A stretch of 64,000 nt of DNA from the NCBI GenBank assembly GCA_030586155.1, contig CP130741.1:1110680-1174679 (forward strand), read 5' to 3'. This stretch comes from Eubacteriaceae bacterium ES3 (GTDB lineage Bacteria; Bacillota; Clostridia; Eubacteriales; Eubacteriaceae). Under the pieces are notes generated by a model. That model made no database searches. It had not been told where the DNA came from and was given only the letters and a program-made list of their open reading frames with translations. The position numbers and the translations under genes are program-made. This document shows, piece after piece, positions 26,679 through 36,055 of the stretch (its first letter is position 1; each line of letters begins with the position of its first letter).

Positions 26679-27953
26679 TCAGGCTATTCCGAAATATTCA
26701 GCCGCAATATCAGCAGGGGTAACAATTTTGCTGGCATTGAGGTGGCTGGGCTTTTGTGCAAGCGCAGCCTTAAATGGACTTTTATTAATAGCCATTTCGA
26801 CTTGCTTTTCGGTGTCTAGATTTACTCTAGCCTGAGCCATTTGCAGATCCCGATTCCAGGCATTCTGTCCTCTTTTCAGAACGTTAACAGAGGCAGCGGC
26901 TATTTTGGTTGACCGTACACCAATGCGGACATCTTCTTCGTTAGGGAGACCTAAATGCTCAGCAGGTGTTAGATAACACAGAAAATCGGCTCCATGGAGG
27001 CCGGCAAATGCGCCGCCAATTGCACCGGTAATATTATCAAATCCTGGTGCAATATCGGTAGCCAGAAAACCAAGAATATAGTAGGGGACATTATAGCAAA
27101 GTCGTTTTTGCAGCTGCATGGTAGATGCAATATGATTTAGTGGCACATGTCCTGGTCCTTCAATCATAACTTGCACGCCTGCTTCAAGTGCCCGTTTAGT
27201 CAGTTCTCCAGCAACCATCAGTCCACGCAATTGTGCCTGATCGAGTGAATCGGAGTTTGAACCGGGACGGATGGCGTCGCCAATACTTAGAACTGTATCC
27301 GTTGCTTTGAGGATTTCCAGAAGACGGTCAAATTCTTCATACAAAGGATTTTCTTTCTGATTATGAAACATCCAGCCGGTCAGAAAAGAACCGCCACGAC
27401 TGACTACGTCAGTAACTCGACCAGTCTTTTTCAGAATTTTTAGTACATCCATATTAAGAGCACTGTGTACCGCCATGAAATCAATCCCCTCGGCACATTG
27501 CTTTTCAATCACGGAAAAAAGATCATCAGATGTCATGTTTACCATCAATCCGCGCTTTTCAGCCGCTTCTACGCAGGCCTGATAAACCGGCACACAGCCG
27601 GCAGCAATGTTTGAGTTTGCAAGACTTTGTTTACGCATGGCATCAATGTTATTGCCGGTACTTAAATCCATAAAAGCATGGGCGCCTTCTTCTTCCAGGA
27701 TACTAAGTTTTTTTGCTTCCATTTCCATATCATTGCGGTCGCTGGAAGTTCCCATCAGGCCATTGACTTTAACATCAAGGCCGCCACCAATACCACAGAT
27801 TTTGCTGCGGTTTCGGTATTTATTTTTGGGAATAACGATTCGACCGTCAGCAACTCCGGATCTGACAAATTCGGGACTAACCCCTTCTGACAGGGCTACG
27901 ATTTCCATTTCTTCAGTAATTTTTCCGCTACGGGCTTTAAGTATTTGAGTCAT
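26679..27953 (-). CDS. bzaB: BzaB: ThiC paralogue of anaerobic benzimidazole synthesis, without C-terminal Cys motif
   Basis: A 424-residue ThiC-family protein. BzaA and BzaB together are reported to convert aminoimidazole ribotide to 5-hydroxybenzimidazole. The catalytic-barrel motifs are conserved (IEGPGHVPLNHI, FLATDIAPGFDNITGAIGG, ADFLCYLTPAEHLGLP). However, the C terminus ends in AAEYFGIA with no CxxCxxxxC cluster ligand motif, which BzaA next door does have. The start is the ATG at 27953, one base after the bzaA stop, with GAGAGG upstream; an earlier in-frame start lies inside bzaA. The missing cluster suggests BzaB is not itself a radical enzyme but a partner. Confidence 0.9.
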   Translation of the reverse strand: MTQILKARSGKITEEMEIVALSEGVSPEFVRSGVADGRIVIPKNKYRNRSKICGIGGGLDVKVNGLMGTSSDRNDMEMEAKKLSILEEEGAHAFMDLSTGNNIDAMRKQSLANSNIAAGCVPVYQACVEAAEKRGLMVNMTSDDLFSVIEKQCAEGIDFMAVHSALNMDVLKILKKTGRVTDVVSRGGSFLTGWMFHNQKENPLYEEFDRLLEILKATDTVLSIGDAIRPGSNSDSLDQAQLRGLMVAGELTKRALEAGVQVMIEGPGHVPLNHIASTMQLQKRLCYNVPYYILGFLATDIAPGFDNITGAIGGAFAGLHGADFLCYLTPAEHLGLPNEEDVRIGVRSTKIAAASVNVLKRGQNAWNRDLQMAQARVNLDTEKQVEMAINKSPFKAALAQKPSHLNASKIVTPADIAAEYFGIA

Positions 27954-27954
27954 A

Positions 27955-29238
27955 TTAGATAACCTCTCTTTCATCATGTAAATATTTTGATACAATCTTC
28001 AGGGCACAATAATCACCACACATGCTGCATTCTGAGGAGAAGTTACTGCTGCGTTCTCGCCACATTCTTTCAGTAGTTTCAGGATCGATTGACAATTCGA
28101 TCTGGCGATTCCAGTCCAGTTGTCGACGGGCAATAGACATTTCCAGATCCCAGGCCATAGCAGCCGGATGGCCTTTAGCCACATCACCGGCATGAGCAGC
28201 AATGCGGCTGGCAATAACCCCCATGAAGACATCATCAGCATCGGGCATTCCGATATGTTCAGCCGGTGTAACGATGCAAAGAAAGTCAGCTCCGTAAAAA
28301 GATGCGATTGCACCGCCGATAGCACTACTGATATGATCCATGGAAACAGCAGAATCTGTTGGCAGACAGCCGAAAACAAAATATGGAGCATCATGACACA
28401 GTTTTTTCTGCAGCTTAACCGTAGTTTCGATCTCGTCCAGTGGGACATGTCCAGGGCCTTTTACCATAACCTGAACGCCGGCCTCTCTGGCACGTTTAAC
28501 CAGGTTACCCAGAATCAGCAGTTCCTGTATCTGAGGTCGGTCTAATGAGTCAGCAATGCATCCCGGACGCATTCCGTCGGCAAAGCTTAGAACGATATCA
28601 TAACGGTGGCAGATTGAAAGTACCCGATCAAACTGAGTAAACAGAAAATTTTCACATTGGTTATGAATCATCCAGCCGATTAAATGTGAGCCGCCATAGC
28701 TGACGAGTGGGTCAATTCGTTTATCTTCTTTGGCCTGTTTGATCACTTCCATGGTCGTACCGCAGTGTAGAGCCATAAAGCTGACACCTTCAGCAGCCTG
28801 CTTTTCCATGACTTCGAAAAAGTCATCAGCAGTCATCTTAAGTGCTGAACCATATTTTTCTTCAGCGACATGCAGGGCCTGATAAAGCGGTAATGTGCCG
28901 ACCGGACAGTTGATCGACTTAAGTACGGAAGCCCGCATCTCATCAATAGGTCCATTAACACTCAAATCCATAATGGTATCAGTTTTAGCTTTGAGAGCAG
29001 CATTGACTTTTATCAGCTCGCCTTGAATGGTGTCTGTTGGTTCATAAAGACCGACACTTGCAGATACTTTTGTCGACAGATTTTTTCCGATGGCGATGGG
29101 TTGACGACTGTTTAAAATTACAGTATTGCCATCAGCGATAGCCTGACGGATACATTCAGGGGTGACCCCTTCGTTTCGCGCCACAGTTTTTATCACTTCA
29201 GTGATTTGACCGGATTGAGCTTGTTCAAGAATTGTCAT
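27955..29238 (-). CDS. bzaA: BzaA: ThiC-family radical SAM enzyme starting benzimidazole synthesis
   Basis: A 427-residue ThiC paralogue, shorter than true ThiC and first gene of the bza operon. It keeps the barrel motifs (VKGPGHVPLDEIE, FLCIVTPAEHIGMP) and ends with a CxxCxxxxC cluster motif, CSMCGDYC, which in ThiC binds the [4Fe-4S] cluster that cleaves SAM. It acts with BzaB on aminoimidazole ribotide. The ATG at 29238 has AGGAGG 7 bp upstream; a frame extending to 29265 lacks one. Expression is probably controlled by the cobalamin riboswitch 300 bp upstream. A thiamin-only ThiC is unlikely because of the duplicated pair and gene order. Confidence 0.93.
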   Translation of the reverse strand: MTILEQAQSGQITEVIKTVARNEGVTPECIRQAIADGNTVILNSRQPIAIGKNLSTKVSASVGLYEPTDTIQGELIKVNAALKAKTDTIMDLSVNGPIDEMRASVLKSINCPVGTLPLYQALHVAEEKYGSALKMTADDFFEVMEKQAAEGVSFMALHCGTTMEVIKQAKEDKRIDPLVSYGGSHLIGWMIHNQCENFLFTQFDRVLSICHRYDIVLSFADGMRPGCIADSLDRPQIQELLILGNLVKRAREAGVQVMVKGPGHVPLDEIETTVKLQKKLCHDAPYFVFGCLPTDSAVSMDHISSAIGGAIASFYGADFLCIVTPAEHIGMPDADDVFMGVIASRIAAHAGDVAKGHPAAMAWDLEMSIARRQLDWNRQIELSIDPETTERMWRERSSNFSSECSMCGDYCALKIVSKYLHDEREVI

Positions 29239-29483
29239 GATTTTCCTCCTAAAATTGAGCGGCATGAAATCATTCGCAAAGAATGCAATGATAAAGTTTT
29301 GCCTGTTTTAAATCTGCATATTGGGCTTCTTTTGTATTTATATTACAGAGGTGAAGCAGAAAGCCGTGAACGCGTTACAAACGAAGTTAATAATGCGTCG
29401 CGGGCTTTTCTGAATGCCGGTTGTCAATTTAACTGTAGGTGTCAGTCAGATTGAGAGTTCTCACACGGCTTCAGTTTTTGCGC
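29239..29483 (-). other. Structured untranslated leader between riboswitch terminator and bzaA
   Basis: About 245 nt of leader RNA follow the terminator before the bzaA ribosome-binding site. An 8-bp long-range stem is possible between AAGCCGTG (plus-strand 29361-29368) and CACGGCTT (29464-29471), closing a domain of about 95 nt. I recognise no known riboswitch in it. An open frame on the plus strand covers part of it but lacks family similarity or a ribosome-binding site and runs into bzaA. Confidence 0.4.
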
Positions 29484-29520
29484 AAATAAAAAAGCTCATA
29501 GCATAATTGCTATGAACTTT
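29484..29520 (-). terminator. Intrinsic terminator of the cobalamin riboswitch expression platform
   Basis: Read on the minus strand, a 13-bp stem (arms 29508-29520 and 29491-29503 on the plus strand) is followed by a run of Ts. The one non-Watson-Crick position is a G-U pair in the minus-strand RNA but a C-A mismatch in a plus-strand RNA, which supports minus-strand function. It lies about 25 nt after the B12 box, the expected place for a cobalamin-controlled terminator. Confidence 0.8.
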
Positions 29521-29543
29521 ACCTTCATTCATAATTCATTTGT

Positions 29544-29692
29544 GATTGCAGGCAGGTCTCCTGGCTTGGGTGTCAATACCGGATTGCCCCTTCCCGCTAA
29601 AGCAGTGGATCAACAATCGATTCTTCCCTTACAGTGATGGGTTCGCTCAGGTCTTTCACCTGATTCCCTATTCTCCAACAAAGTGGCACCAT
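29544..29692 (-). promoter_or_regulatory. Cobalamin riboswitch upstream of the bza operon
   Basis: Reading the minus strand, the region shows the ordered conserved blocks of the cobalamin aptamer: GGTGCCACT, GGGAATCAGGTGAAA, GAGCGAACCCATCACTGTAA, a GAAGGGGCAA block, and near the 3' end the B12 box AGCCAGGAGACCTGCC. A terminator follows. This fits negative feedback: when B12 is plentiful, transcription of the lower-ligand genes stops early. Confidence 0.95.
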
Positions 29693-29716
29693 GCGCTCAT
29701 CAATTTATCTGAACTC

Positions 29717-29744
29717 ATTATACACAGAAAGATTCGACTTGCAA
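29717..29744 (-). promoter_or_regulatory. Putative promoter of the bza operon
   Basis: On the minus strand a TTGCAA (-35, plus coordinates 29739-29744) and TATAAT (-10, 29717-29722) are 16 bp apart. Transcription would start close to 29710, at the very beginning of the cobalamin aptamer. Confidence 0.7.
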
Positions 29745-29888
29745 ACAAGATTAAGAAATATTTAAGAAAGTATAATAAAACATAAATAAAGAATAAAAAG
29801 TCTATTTTTAACTAGAAATTTATTTTGTAGTTAAGGTTTAAAATTTCATTAGTTGGTGTATAATAAAAAATATAAAGGAGGTGAACAG

Positions 29889-30332
29889 ATGGATGGAATG
29901 TGGATTGTACTAACCATTATATTTCTGGTCATTGAAGTTGCGACAGCTGGAGCAATGGTTTCTATCTGGTTTTTTGTCGGAGCTTTAGCGGCAATGCTGG
30001 CCGATTACCTTGGTGCAAACGTAGTTGTTCAGTTTCTGGTCTTTTTTGTAGTTTCTCTGGCTTTATTATTTTTGACTAAACCTTTTATTAAAAAATATGT
30101 CAGACCAGTCTTATCGAAAACCAATGCAGATCGTATTATCAATGAGCATGGTATCGTTACCGAAGAGATAAACAATCTTCTGGGAAAAGGTGCTGTTTAC
30201 GTTGACGGTAAGCATTGGACAGCAAAAAATATTGACGGTGATAAGATCATTTCTGTTGATGTTGAGGTGGAGATTATTGAGATTCAGGGTGTAAAAGTCC
30301 TGGTGAAAGAATTGAATAAACAGGAGGAATAA
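29889..30332 (+). CDS. NfeD-like membrane protein
   Basis: A 147-residue NfeD-family protein with two or three membrane segments in the first 75 residues and a small C-terminal OB-fold-type domain (ending near VKVLVKELN). Short NfeD proteins are commonly encoded with an SPFH/stomatin protein, as here, and are thought to organise membrane domains. ATG at 29889 has GGAGGTG 6 bp upstream; a TTG 36 bp earlier coincides with a TATAAT (29859-29864) that is probably the -10 of its promoter. The SPFH gene starts one base after its stop codon. Confidence 0.88.
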   Translation: MDGMWIVLTIIFLVIEVATAGAMVSIWFFVGALAAMLADYLGANVVVQFLVFFVVSLALLFLTKPFIKKYVRPVLSKTNADRIINEHGIVTEEINNLLGKGAVYVDGKHWTAKNIDGDKIISVDVEVEIIEIQGVKVLVKELNKQEE

Positions 30333-30333
30333 G

Positions 30334-31266
30334 ATGGGCTTTATTTTTATAATTTTTCTTTTTATTATCTTTATAGTTTTAGTGGTCATCAATACAAAAA
30401 TTGTACCGCAGGCAAATGCTTATGTTGTTGAACGATTGGGCGCATACCATTCGACGTGGGAAACCGGTTTTCATATCGCAATTCCAATTATTGACAGAGT
30501 CTCAAAACGAATCAGTTTAAAAGAAAGTGTTGCGGATTTTCCACCACAGCCTGTAATTACTAAAGACAATGTAACTATGCAGATTGATACGGTTATTTAT
30601 ATGCAGGTTACTGATCCGAAGTTTTTTATGTATGGTGTTGATAACCCGATGAAAGCCATTGAAAATTTAACAGCAACCACATTAAGGAATATCATTGGGG
30701 ATATGGAACTGGATGCGACCCTTACCTCTAGAGATGTGATCAATACACAGATGCGAGTGATTTTGGATGAAGCAACTGACCCATGGGGGATTAAAATTAA
30801 TCGTGTTGAACTAAAAAATATCATGCCGCCACAGGAGATTCAAAATGCCATGGAACGGCAGATGAAAGCAGAGCGTGAGCGTCGAGAAATGATTCTTCAG
30901 GCAGAAGGTGAACGTCAGAGTGCCATCCTGGTAGCAGAAGGGGAAAAGAAATCAGTTATCCTTCAGGCGGAAGGGCAGAAAGAAGCAGCGATTCTAAAAG
31001 CGGAAGCGGATAAAGAAGCTCAAATCAGAAGAGCTGAAGGGGAAGCAGAAGCAATTCTTAAAGTACAAAATGCCACCGCTGAAGGGGTTAAAATGTTAAA
31101 TGCAGCTGGACCTGAACAGGCTGTAATTGCTCTAAAAAGTCTTACATCACTGGAAAAAATGGCAGACGGGCAGGCTACAAAAATTATTATTCCTTCAGAG
31201 ATTCAAGGATTGGCAAGCCTTGCTGCATCACTTAAAGAAACGATTAACGATTCATCAGCTAATTAA
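30334..31266 (+). CDS. SPFH/band 7 (stomatin/QmcA-like) membrane-domain protein
   Basis: A 310-residue SPFH protein: one N-terminal membrane segment (about 3-22), the band 7 domain (about 25-190, with PQANAYVVERLGAY and MPPQEIQNAMERQM) and a long Ala/Glu-rich coiled coil with repeating AEGE(K/R) units (about 185-250). Such proteins form oligomeric rafts or cages in the membrane. It is coupled to the NfeD gene, the usual partner. A strong terminator follows. Some relatives are labelled protease-associated; nothing here shows a protease partner. Confidence 0.93.
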   Translation: MGFIFIIFLFIIFIVLVVINTKIVPQANAYVVERLGAYHSTWETGFHIAIPIIDRVSKRISLKESVADFPPQPVITKDNVTMQIDTVIYMQVTDPKFFMYGVDNPMKAIENLTATTLRNIIGDMELDATLTSRDVINTQMRVILDEATDPWGIKINRVELKNIMPPQEIQNAMERQMKAERERREMILQAEGERQSAILVAEGEKKSVILQAEGQKEAAILKAEADKEAQIRRAEGEAEAILKVQNATAEGVKMLNAAGPEQAVIALKSLTSLEKMADGQATKIIIPSEIQGLASLAASLKETINDSSAN

Positions 31267-31296
31267 AAAATACTGGCTTATGCCAGTATTTTTTTG
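31265..31296 (+). terminator. Intrinsic terminator after the SPFH gene
   Basis: Stem AAAAAATACTGGC pairs with GCCAGTATTTTTT around a TTAT loop, ending in a run of Ts. The A-run on the left side means it can also work for the converging hybrid kinase gene on the minus strand. Confidence 0.88.
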
Positions 31297-31315
31297 TATA
31301 TATATGCATTTGATT

Positions 31316-34300
31316 CTATGGTCTGTTTAAATTTTGCCATATCTGACTGTAGTAATTTAATTTTGAGGTCAGCTGCGTGACTATAATTCTACAACGCTCA
31401 AGATCCTGGTTTTTAGAAGATTCGTCCAATTGGTATAAAACTTCAAGAATATTTTTTAGCCGTAGATTGCTGGTGGAACCCTTGAGTTGATGCGTTAGGA
31501 CTTTCAGTTCACTAAAATCTGATTGGTCTAAAGTATTTTTAAGTAAAACAAGTAGGTCAGGTAAATATAGAAAATAGTCTGAGTAAATTTCACTGGCATC
31601 ATCAATAGATAAGCCAGTATCGGCAATAAAATGATTCATACAGTTTTCAAGGTCGTTCTCTGTGTCGTTTGATCTTATGGTGATATATTTTTTTAACATG
31701 GCGATCATTTTCTGATAATCGATAGGCTTACTCAGGTAATCATCCATACCGGCATCTAAACATTTTTGCCGGTCACCTTCCATTGCATTTGCTGTCATAG
31801 CGATAATAGGAACATGATTAGTCTCTATTTCTCTTATCGCACGAGTACCTTCGTACCCATCCATCAATGGCATTTGACAATCCATGAAAATAAGATGATA
31901 ATGCTTATTTTGTACAGCTTTGATAGCTTCAATTCCGTTTGTAGCCAAATCACAGTGATTATTGTGACGTAAAAGCATTTTAGAGATGATCTTCTGATTC
32001 ATTAAATTATCCTCAACGAGTAGAATATTAAAACTGGATAAATTAAGTTCAATTGTATTGAGTTGGATTTCTTCGGTAGGTAGGTCGAAATAATTATATG
32101 AATTACTTTCATTTTCAATATTAGAAGTGGATGCAGTTTTAAAAGTTAGATTAAATGCAAATGTTGAGCCTTTTCCTGGTGTACTGATAACTTTCAATTC
32201 GCCTCCCATTAAATGAACCAGCTCTTTTGAAATTGCCAGTCCCAGACCGGAACCTCCATATTTTCTCGTTGTTGAAGGATCAGCCTGGACAAAGGGCTTA
32301 AAAAGCTTTTCAAGTTGCAGTTCTGAAATTCCAGCTCCAGTATCACTTATTTCAAAAAGGATCTTTGAAAGATTGGGTGTAGTAGCTGTAGTGGTTAGAG
32401 AGATGGTAATTTTTCCGGATTCGGTAAATTTAATGGCATTACTGATCAGGTTATTAAATATTTGTCTAAGTCTTGAAGGATCGCCAATAATCTGCTCTGG
32501 TAGATTTTTTGAAAAATGTTTCTCAATTGTCAGATTTTTAGCCAGTGCTTTTGGCAGGAAAGTAGAAATTGATTCCTCAACTGTTTTATTTAGCATAAAA
32601 GGAATGGATTCTAGAGATAGCTGTCCGCCTTCAATTTTTGAAAGATCAAGTATGTCGTTGAGCAGATACAATAAAATTTCACTTGCGGCTTTCGATTCTT
32701 GAACATATTCATGCTGTTCAGGTGATAAGGGGCTCATCTGCAGCAGTTCCAGATAGCCTAACATCCCATTCATTGGGGTTCTAATTTCGTGGGACATATT
32801 CGCTAAAAATCTGCTTTTCATCTGATTGGCATTTTCAGCCTGCAGTTTTGCCTGTTTCAATTCTTCTTCGATTTGTCTTCGTTCAATAGCTTTACCAAGA
32901 GAGTTGACATAAGCAAATAGCGTGGAGAATTCAGAGGGTGACCAATATCTTCTATGCGTACAGTCATCAAAACCCATAAAGCCATAAAACTCAGAATTAA
33001 CAATAACTGGGGCAACTACAATGGATAGTATGCCCTGTTGTTCGAGAAAAATTCGAAGTTTCCTATCGGATATTTCTGATACAATTCCATAGAAGGCGTT
33101 ATTATGAATTAGCGGCTCCATAAAAGCCTCAAATTCTGTAAAGGGAAGATTCTGAAGATCCGGCGACTCATTTAATGAGACAACAGCATTTGATGACCAT
33201 TCAAATCGTTGGCTGGTAAATCCATTTCCATCAGAATCATAGTAATTTTCCCAGAAATAAACCCGGTCAACTTTGGCTGCTTCACCGATTAGTTGGCAGC
33301 CAATGGAGATTGCTTCATCGATATTACGGTTATCCAGAAGCTCTTTGATAGATAGGGCAACAGCGCTGAGAACTGCTTCCTGACAGCGGAGTCGTTCTTC
33401 AAATTCAAAGCGTTCAGTGATATTTCTGATGATGATCAGGATGTTTTGATTGCTATTCGGCAACATCCGACATTCGAAATGCTCTAGTGAACCATCAAGT
33501 GCTATCTCATATTCAAAAGTAAACAGGTTCCTTTTATAATAAACAGAATCTATAGCAGACATTATTTTGAGGGTTAATTCAGGACTAAAAATTTCTGAGA
33601 TATGTTTTCCTGTCAATGCGTTTTCGGGAAAAATCAAGTTATTGTCAGTATTCTCCGCTAGGAAAAATCCTTTATTGTTAACAATAAATAACGAATCAGG
33701 AATAGCTTCGAAAATTGATTTTAGATAATCATTACTATACTCCAAGGCTTTTTCATTTTGTATCTGGTGGGTAATATCGCGGGCGACTGAGTAAATCTGT
33801 TTATCTTTTTTCAAGCATCGCCATTCAATATAAGCGAAGTTTCCATTCTTTTTAAGACAGCGGTTGATCAGTGTCTTAACGGAGTTATCCTCTGTAAGAC
33901 TGTCTAAAAACAGACGGCTTTTAGACTGATCTTCAGTTAAAATAAAATTTGTAAAATCTTTAAGAAGCAACTCCTTGTCACTGTACCCCAATATTGATTC
34001 AAAGGAACGATTCATTTTGGTAAGGGTGCCATCAACATTAAAAATACAAAGAAGACCGTTGCTGACATCAAAAAATTGCTTGAGTTCGTCAGATTGTTTC
34101 TTTTCATTAGTAATGTCAATAAAAAATATGACTAGGTGCATAGAACTAGGTGTATAAGCTCTTACCCGATACCAGCGTTTATAATAATCGAGATACTGTT
34201 CCAGATCATGTGTTTCGGGTTTTTGAAAATTTATGGCAATCTGAGCCAGGTCATTTAGCCAGGAAAATTTTTTATGGTCTTGTTCAGGTATTATTTCCAG

Positions 34301-34474
34301 AAAGGTTTTTCCGATGACTTGCGAACGTTCATATCCAATGTGAGCGAGAAAAGCCGGATTGGTATCTAGAAATTCATAATTAATTGGCTGATTTTGTCGA
34401 TTGCAGTTAACTTTTAAACTGACAAAACCACAAGGTGATTTTTCCAGAATATTTTGAAAAATATTAATGTCCAT
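31316..34474 (-). CDS. PAS/GAF hybrid sensor histidine kinase with receiver and HPt
   Basis: A 1052-residue cytoplasmic kinase with no clear membrane segment. Order: three PAS-like domains (about 5-110, 125-235, 245-365), a GAF-like domain (about 375-550), HisKA with the phospho-His in [11 protein letters not shown] (about 590), HATPase ([10 protein letters not shown] as G2), a receiver with acceptor Asp in [13 protein letters not shown] (about 870) and a C-terminal HPt with His in [11 protein letters not shown] (about 1000). It probably senses a small ligand, redox state or light/oxygen analogue through PAS/GAF and starts an internal phosphorelay. ATG at 34474 has GGAGGA upstream; the longer frame to 34501 does not. 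No cognate regulator is adjacent; a hemerythrin gene lies upstream on the same strand. Confidence 0.92.
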   Translation of the reverse strand: MDINIFQNILEKSPCGFVSLKVNCNRQNQPINYEFLDTNPAFLAHIGYERSQVIGKTFLEIIPEQDHKKFSWLNDLAQIAINFQKPETHDLEQYLDYYKRWYRVRAYTPSSMHLVIFFIDITNEKKQSDELKQFFDVSNGLLCIFNVDGTLTKMNRSFESILGYSDKELLLKDFTNFILTEDQSKSRLFLDSLTEDNSVKTLINRCLKKNGNFAYIEWRCLKKDKQIYSVARDITHQIQNEKALEYSNDYLKSIFEAIPDSLFIVNNKGFFLAENTDNNLIFPENALTGKHISEIFSPELTLKIMSAIDSVYYKRNLFTFEYEIALDGSLEHFECRMLPNSNQNILIIIRNITERFEFEERLRCQEAVLSAVALSIKELLDNRNIDEAISIGCQLIGEAAKVDRVYFWENYYDSDGNGFTSQRFEWSSNAVVSLNESPDLQNLPFTEFEAFMEPLIHNNAFYGIVSEISDRKLRIFLEQQGILSIVVAPVIVNSEFYGFMGFDDCTHRRYWSPSEFSTLFAYVNSLGKAIERRQIEEELKQAKLQAENANQMKSRFLANMSHEIRTPMNGMLGYLELLQMSPLSPEQHEYVQESKAASEILLYLLNDILDLSKIEGGQLSLESIPFMLNKTVEESISTFLPKALAKNLTIEKHFSKNLPEQIIGDPSRLRQIFNNLISNAIKFTESGKITISLTTTATTPNLSKILFEISDTGAGISELQLEKLFKPFVQADPSTTRKYGGSGLGLAISKELVHLMGGELKVISTPGKGSTFAFNLTFKTASTSNIENESNSYNYFDLPTEEIQLNTIELNLSSFNILLVEDNLMNQKIISKMLLRHNNHCDLATNGIEAIKAVQNKHYHLIFMDCQMPLMDGYEGTRAIREIETNHVPIIAMTANAMEGDRQKCLDAGMDDYLSKPIDYQKMIAMLKKYITIRSNDTENDLENCMNHFIADTGLSIDDASEIYSDYFLYLPDLLVLLKNTLDQSDFSELKVLTHQLKGSTSNLRLKNILEVLYQLDESSKNQDLERCRIIVTQLTSKLNYYSQIWQNLNRP

Positions 34475-34648
34475 ATCTGTTCCTCCATATTTTAAACCCA
34501 TTATATGTTTAACCCATTTTTATTAAGTTATTCAAGGTATTTTAAAAACTCTCAAAAAGCGCAGTGGAAGTAGTTAAAATATAAGGTAACAGCTTTGTTG
34601 TGGCGAGAAAATTATACTAAATAATGTTCTTCTATGAGTTCAGAACAT

Positions 34649-34703
34649 AAAAAGCCTGCATGAAAAACAGAGCAGTCTGTTAATTTCATGTAGGCTCTTT
34701 TAT
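34649..34703 (-). terminator. Terminator after the hemerythrin gene
   Basis: Arms AAAGCCTGCATGAAA (34651-34665) and TTTCATGTAGGCTCTTT (34684-34700) are nearly complementary; on the minus strand the hairpin is followed by TTTTTAT. It sits about 50 bp after the hemerythrin stop. The flanking A/T runs also allow function on the plus strand. Confidence 0.7.
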
Positions 34704-34751
34704 TAAGTGGTGTTATTTAAATAATACTCTCCCAATATAGGAGTTTATAAT

Positions 34752-35153
34752 TTAAAGTGTTTTTGCAAATGCCCCAATTTTTTTATCCATATTTGAAATA
34801 TGCTGAGTCAGCCAATTAACAATCATCTGATTGGCATTAATGATTAATGTTATGTTGCCACCTGATGTTTCAAATTCTTTTTTTATTTTAGCAAGCTCTG
34901 CGATAAAATTCTTATGAGCTGTTTTTTGGGCAGCCAGTTCAGGATAGTTGATTTTGGTCATATATGCTTCTTCATCACTAAAATGCTGTTTGGTATAATC
35001 ATCAAGAAAATCGAGCATCTGAACAATATAGTCTTTTGATTTACCGGTTTTTCCAGCTTCAAATAATTTGTCGGCTTTTTCAAACCAGATTTTGTGCTGA
35101 GAATCAATGTTTTCTACGCCTACGGATAAATCAGGGGTCCATTTTATTGCCAT
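34752..35153 (-). CDS. Bacteriohemerythrin
   Basis: A 133-residue single-domain hemerythrin, a four-helix bundle with a di-iron oxygen-binding site. The ligand pattern is present: His in SQHKIWF, HFSDEE (His and Glu), QKTAHKNF and TQHISNMD. It would bind or deliver O2, or protect anaerobic enzymes from it. It lies upstream of, and in the same direction as, the PAS/GAF kinase, but with a terminator between them. A good ribosome-binding site (AGGAGG) precedes the ATG. Confidence 0.95.
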   Translation of the reverse strand: MAIKWTPDLSVGVENIDSQHKIWFEKADKLFEAGKTGKSKDYIVQMLDFLDDYTKQHFSDEEAYMTKINYPELAAQKTAHKNFIAELAKIKKEFETSGGNITLIINANQMIVNWLTQHISNMDKKIGAFAKTL

Positions 35154-35380
35154 GTAGTGTTCCTCCTAAGTTTTATTAATTAAATTATATCCTTTCTAAT
35201 TTATAATTCAAGATGTTTTTAAAAAAAACACAATTGAATTAGCAAAAAAATCCGTAGACAAGGGAAAGGGGATTTGATAATATAATCTTAAATTTAGGTA
35301 TGGAGCGGTTATTAATTGTTATTCTGAGGTCCTTGTTGAAAAGCGTTCCATCCAGAGTGAAAAACATCAGGAGGATAATT

Positions 35381-36049
35381 ATGGCAATTTTTGAACGTTT
35401 AGGGGATCTTTTAAAAGCAAACATTAATGATATGCTTGATAAGGCTGAAGACCCGGAAAAAATGGTGAAACAGATTATTATTGACATGGAGGCTCAGGTT
35501 AATAGTGCCACCCAGGCTTTAGGTGCAGCGATGGGAAGTGAGAAGCAGGCGTTAAAACAGTTGGAATCTGCTAAAGCTTCTTCACAGGACTGGAACAATA
35601 AGGCGAAATTGGCTCTACAGTCAGGTAACGAAGAGCTTGCTAAAAAAGCTTTAGCTCAAAAGGCATCGGTTGACAGTAATATAGTTACTTTCCAGGCGTC
35701 CTATGATTCAATGAGTATGCAGACAGCTCAGTTAAAAGATCAGGTCAGAGAACTGAAATCAAAACTTGAAGAAGCACGTATGAAACAAAATATGCTGATT
35801 GCCCGTTCGAAAATGGCAGATGCTCAAAAAGGTGTCAGTCAGTCTTTAAGCAGTACTGACAGCTCTAGTGCTTTTTCCAAACTTGATAAAATGGAAGAAA
35901 AAGTCAATGCTAAAGAAGCCGAAGCGGAAGCGTTCAGTGAAATGGCTGGCGAAAACAATAGTCTTGAAAATGAATTTGAAGCACTCGAAAAAGATGCTGC
36001 CGTTGATGATGAACTGGCAAAACTAAAAGCTGAACTGGGAATGGAATAA
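35381..36049 (+). CDS. PspA/IM30 family membrane-stress protein
   Basis: A 222-residue, almost entirely helical PspA/IM30 protein with the family N terminus MAIFERLGDLLKANINDML and EDPEKMVKQII. Such proteins form ESCRT-III-like coats that repair or stabilise the membrane during envelope stress. The ATG at 35381 has AGGAGG upstream; an in-frame earlier start at 35300 adds an unlikely basic leader. The next gene, 6 bp downstream, encodes a membrane protein with a GIDE-like domain, so the pair is probably an envelope-stress module. No PspF or PspC homologue is present here. Confidence 0.93.
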   Translation: MAIFERLGDLLKANINDMLDKAEDPEKMVKQIIIDMEAQVNSATQALGAAMGSEKQALKQLESAKASSQDWNNKAKLALQSGNEELAKKALAQKASVDSNIVTFQASYDSMSMQTAQLKDQVRELKSKLEEARMKQNMLIARSKMADAQKGVSQSLSSTDSSSAFSKLDKMEEKVNAKEAEAEAFSEMAGENNSLENEFEALEKDAAVDDELAKLKAELGME

Positions 36050-36055
36050 TCGGAT

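Noticed and set aside
27999-28545. Long frames on both strands within bzaA
   Set aside because: They lie in other frames or the opposite strand of the well-supported bzaA gene and show no domain.
29206-29454. 82-codon frame on the plus strand opposite the bza leader
   Set aside because: No ribosome-binding site or family, overlaps the start of bzaA on the other strand, and the same DNA forms leader structure of the bza transcript.
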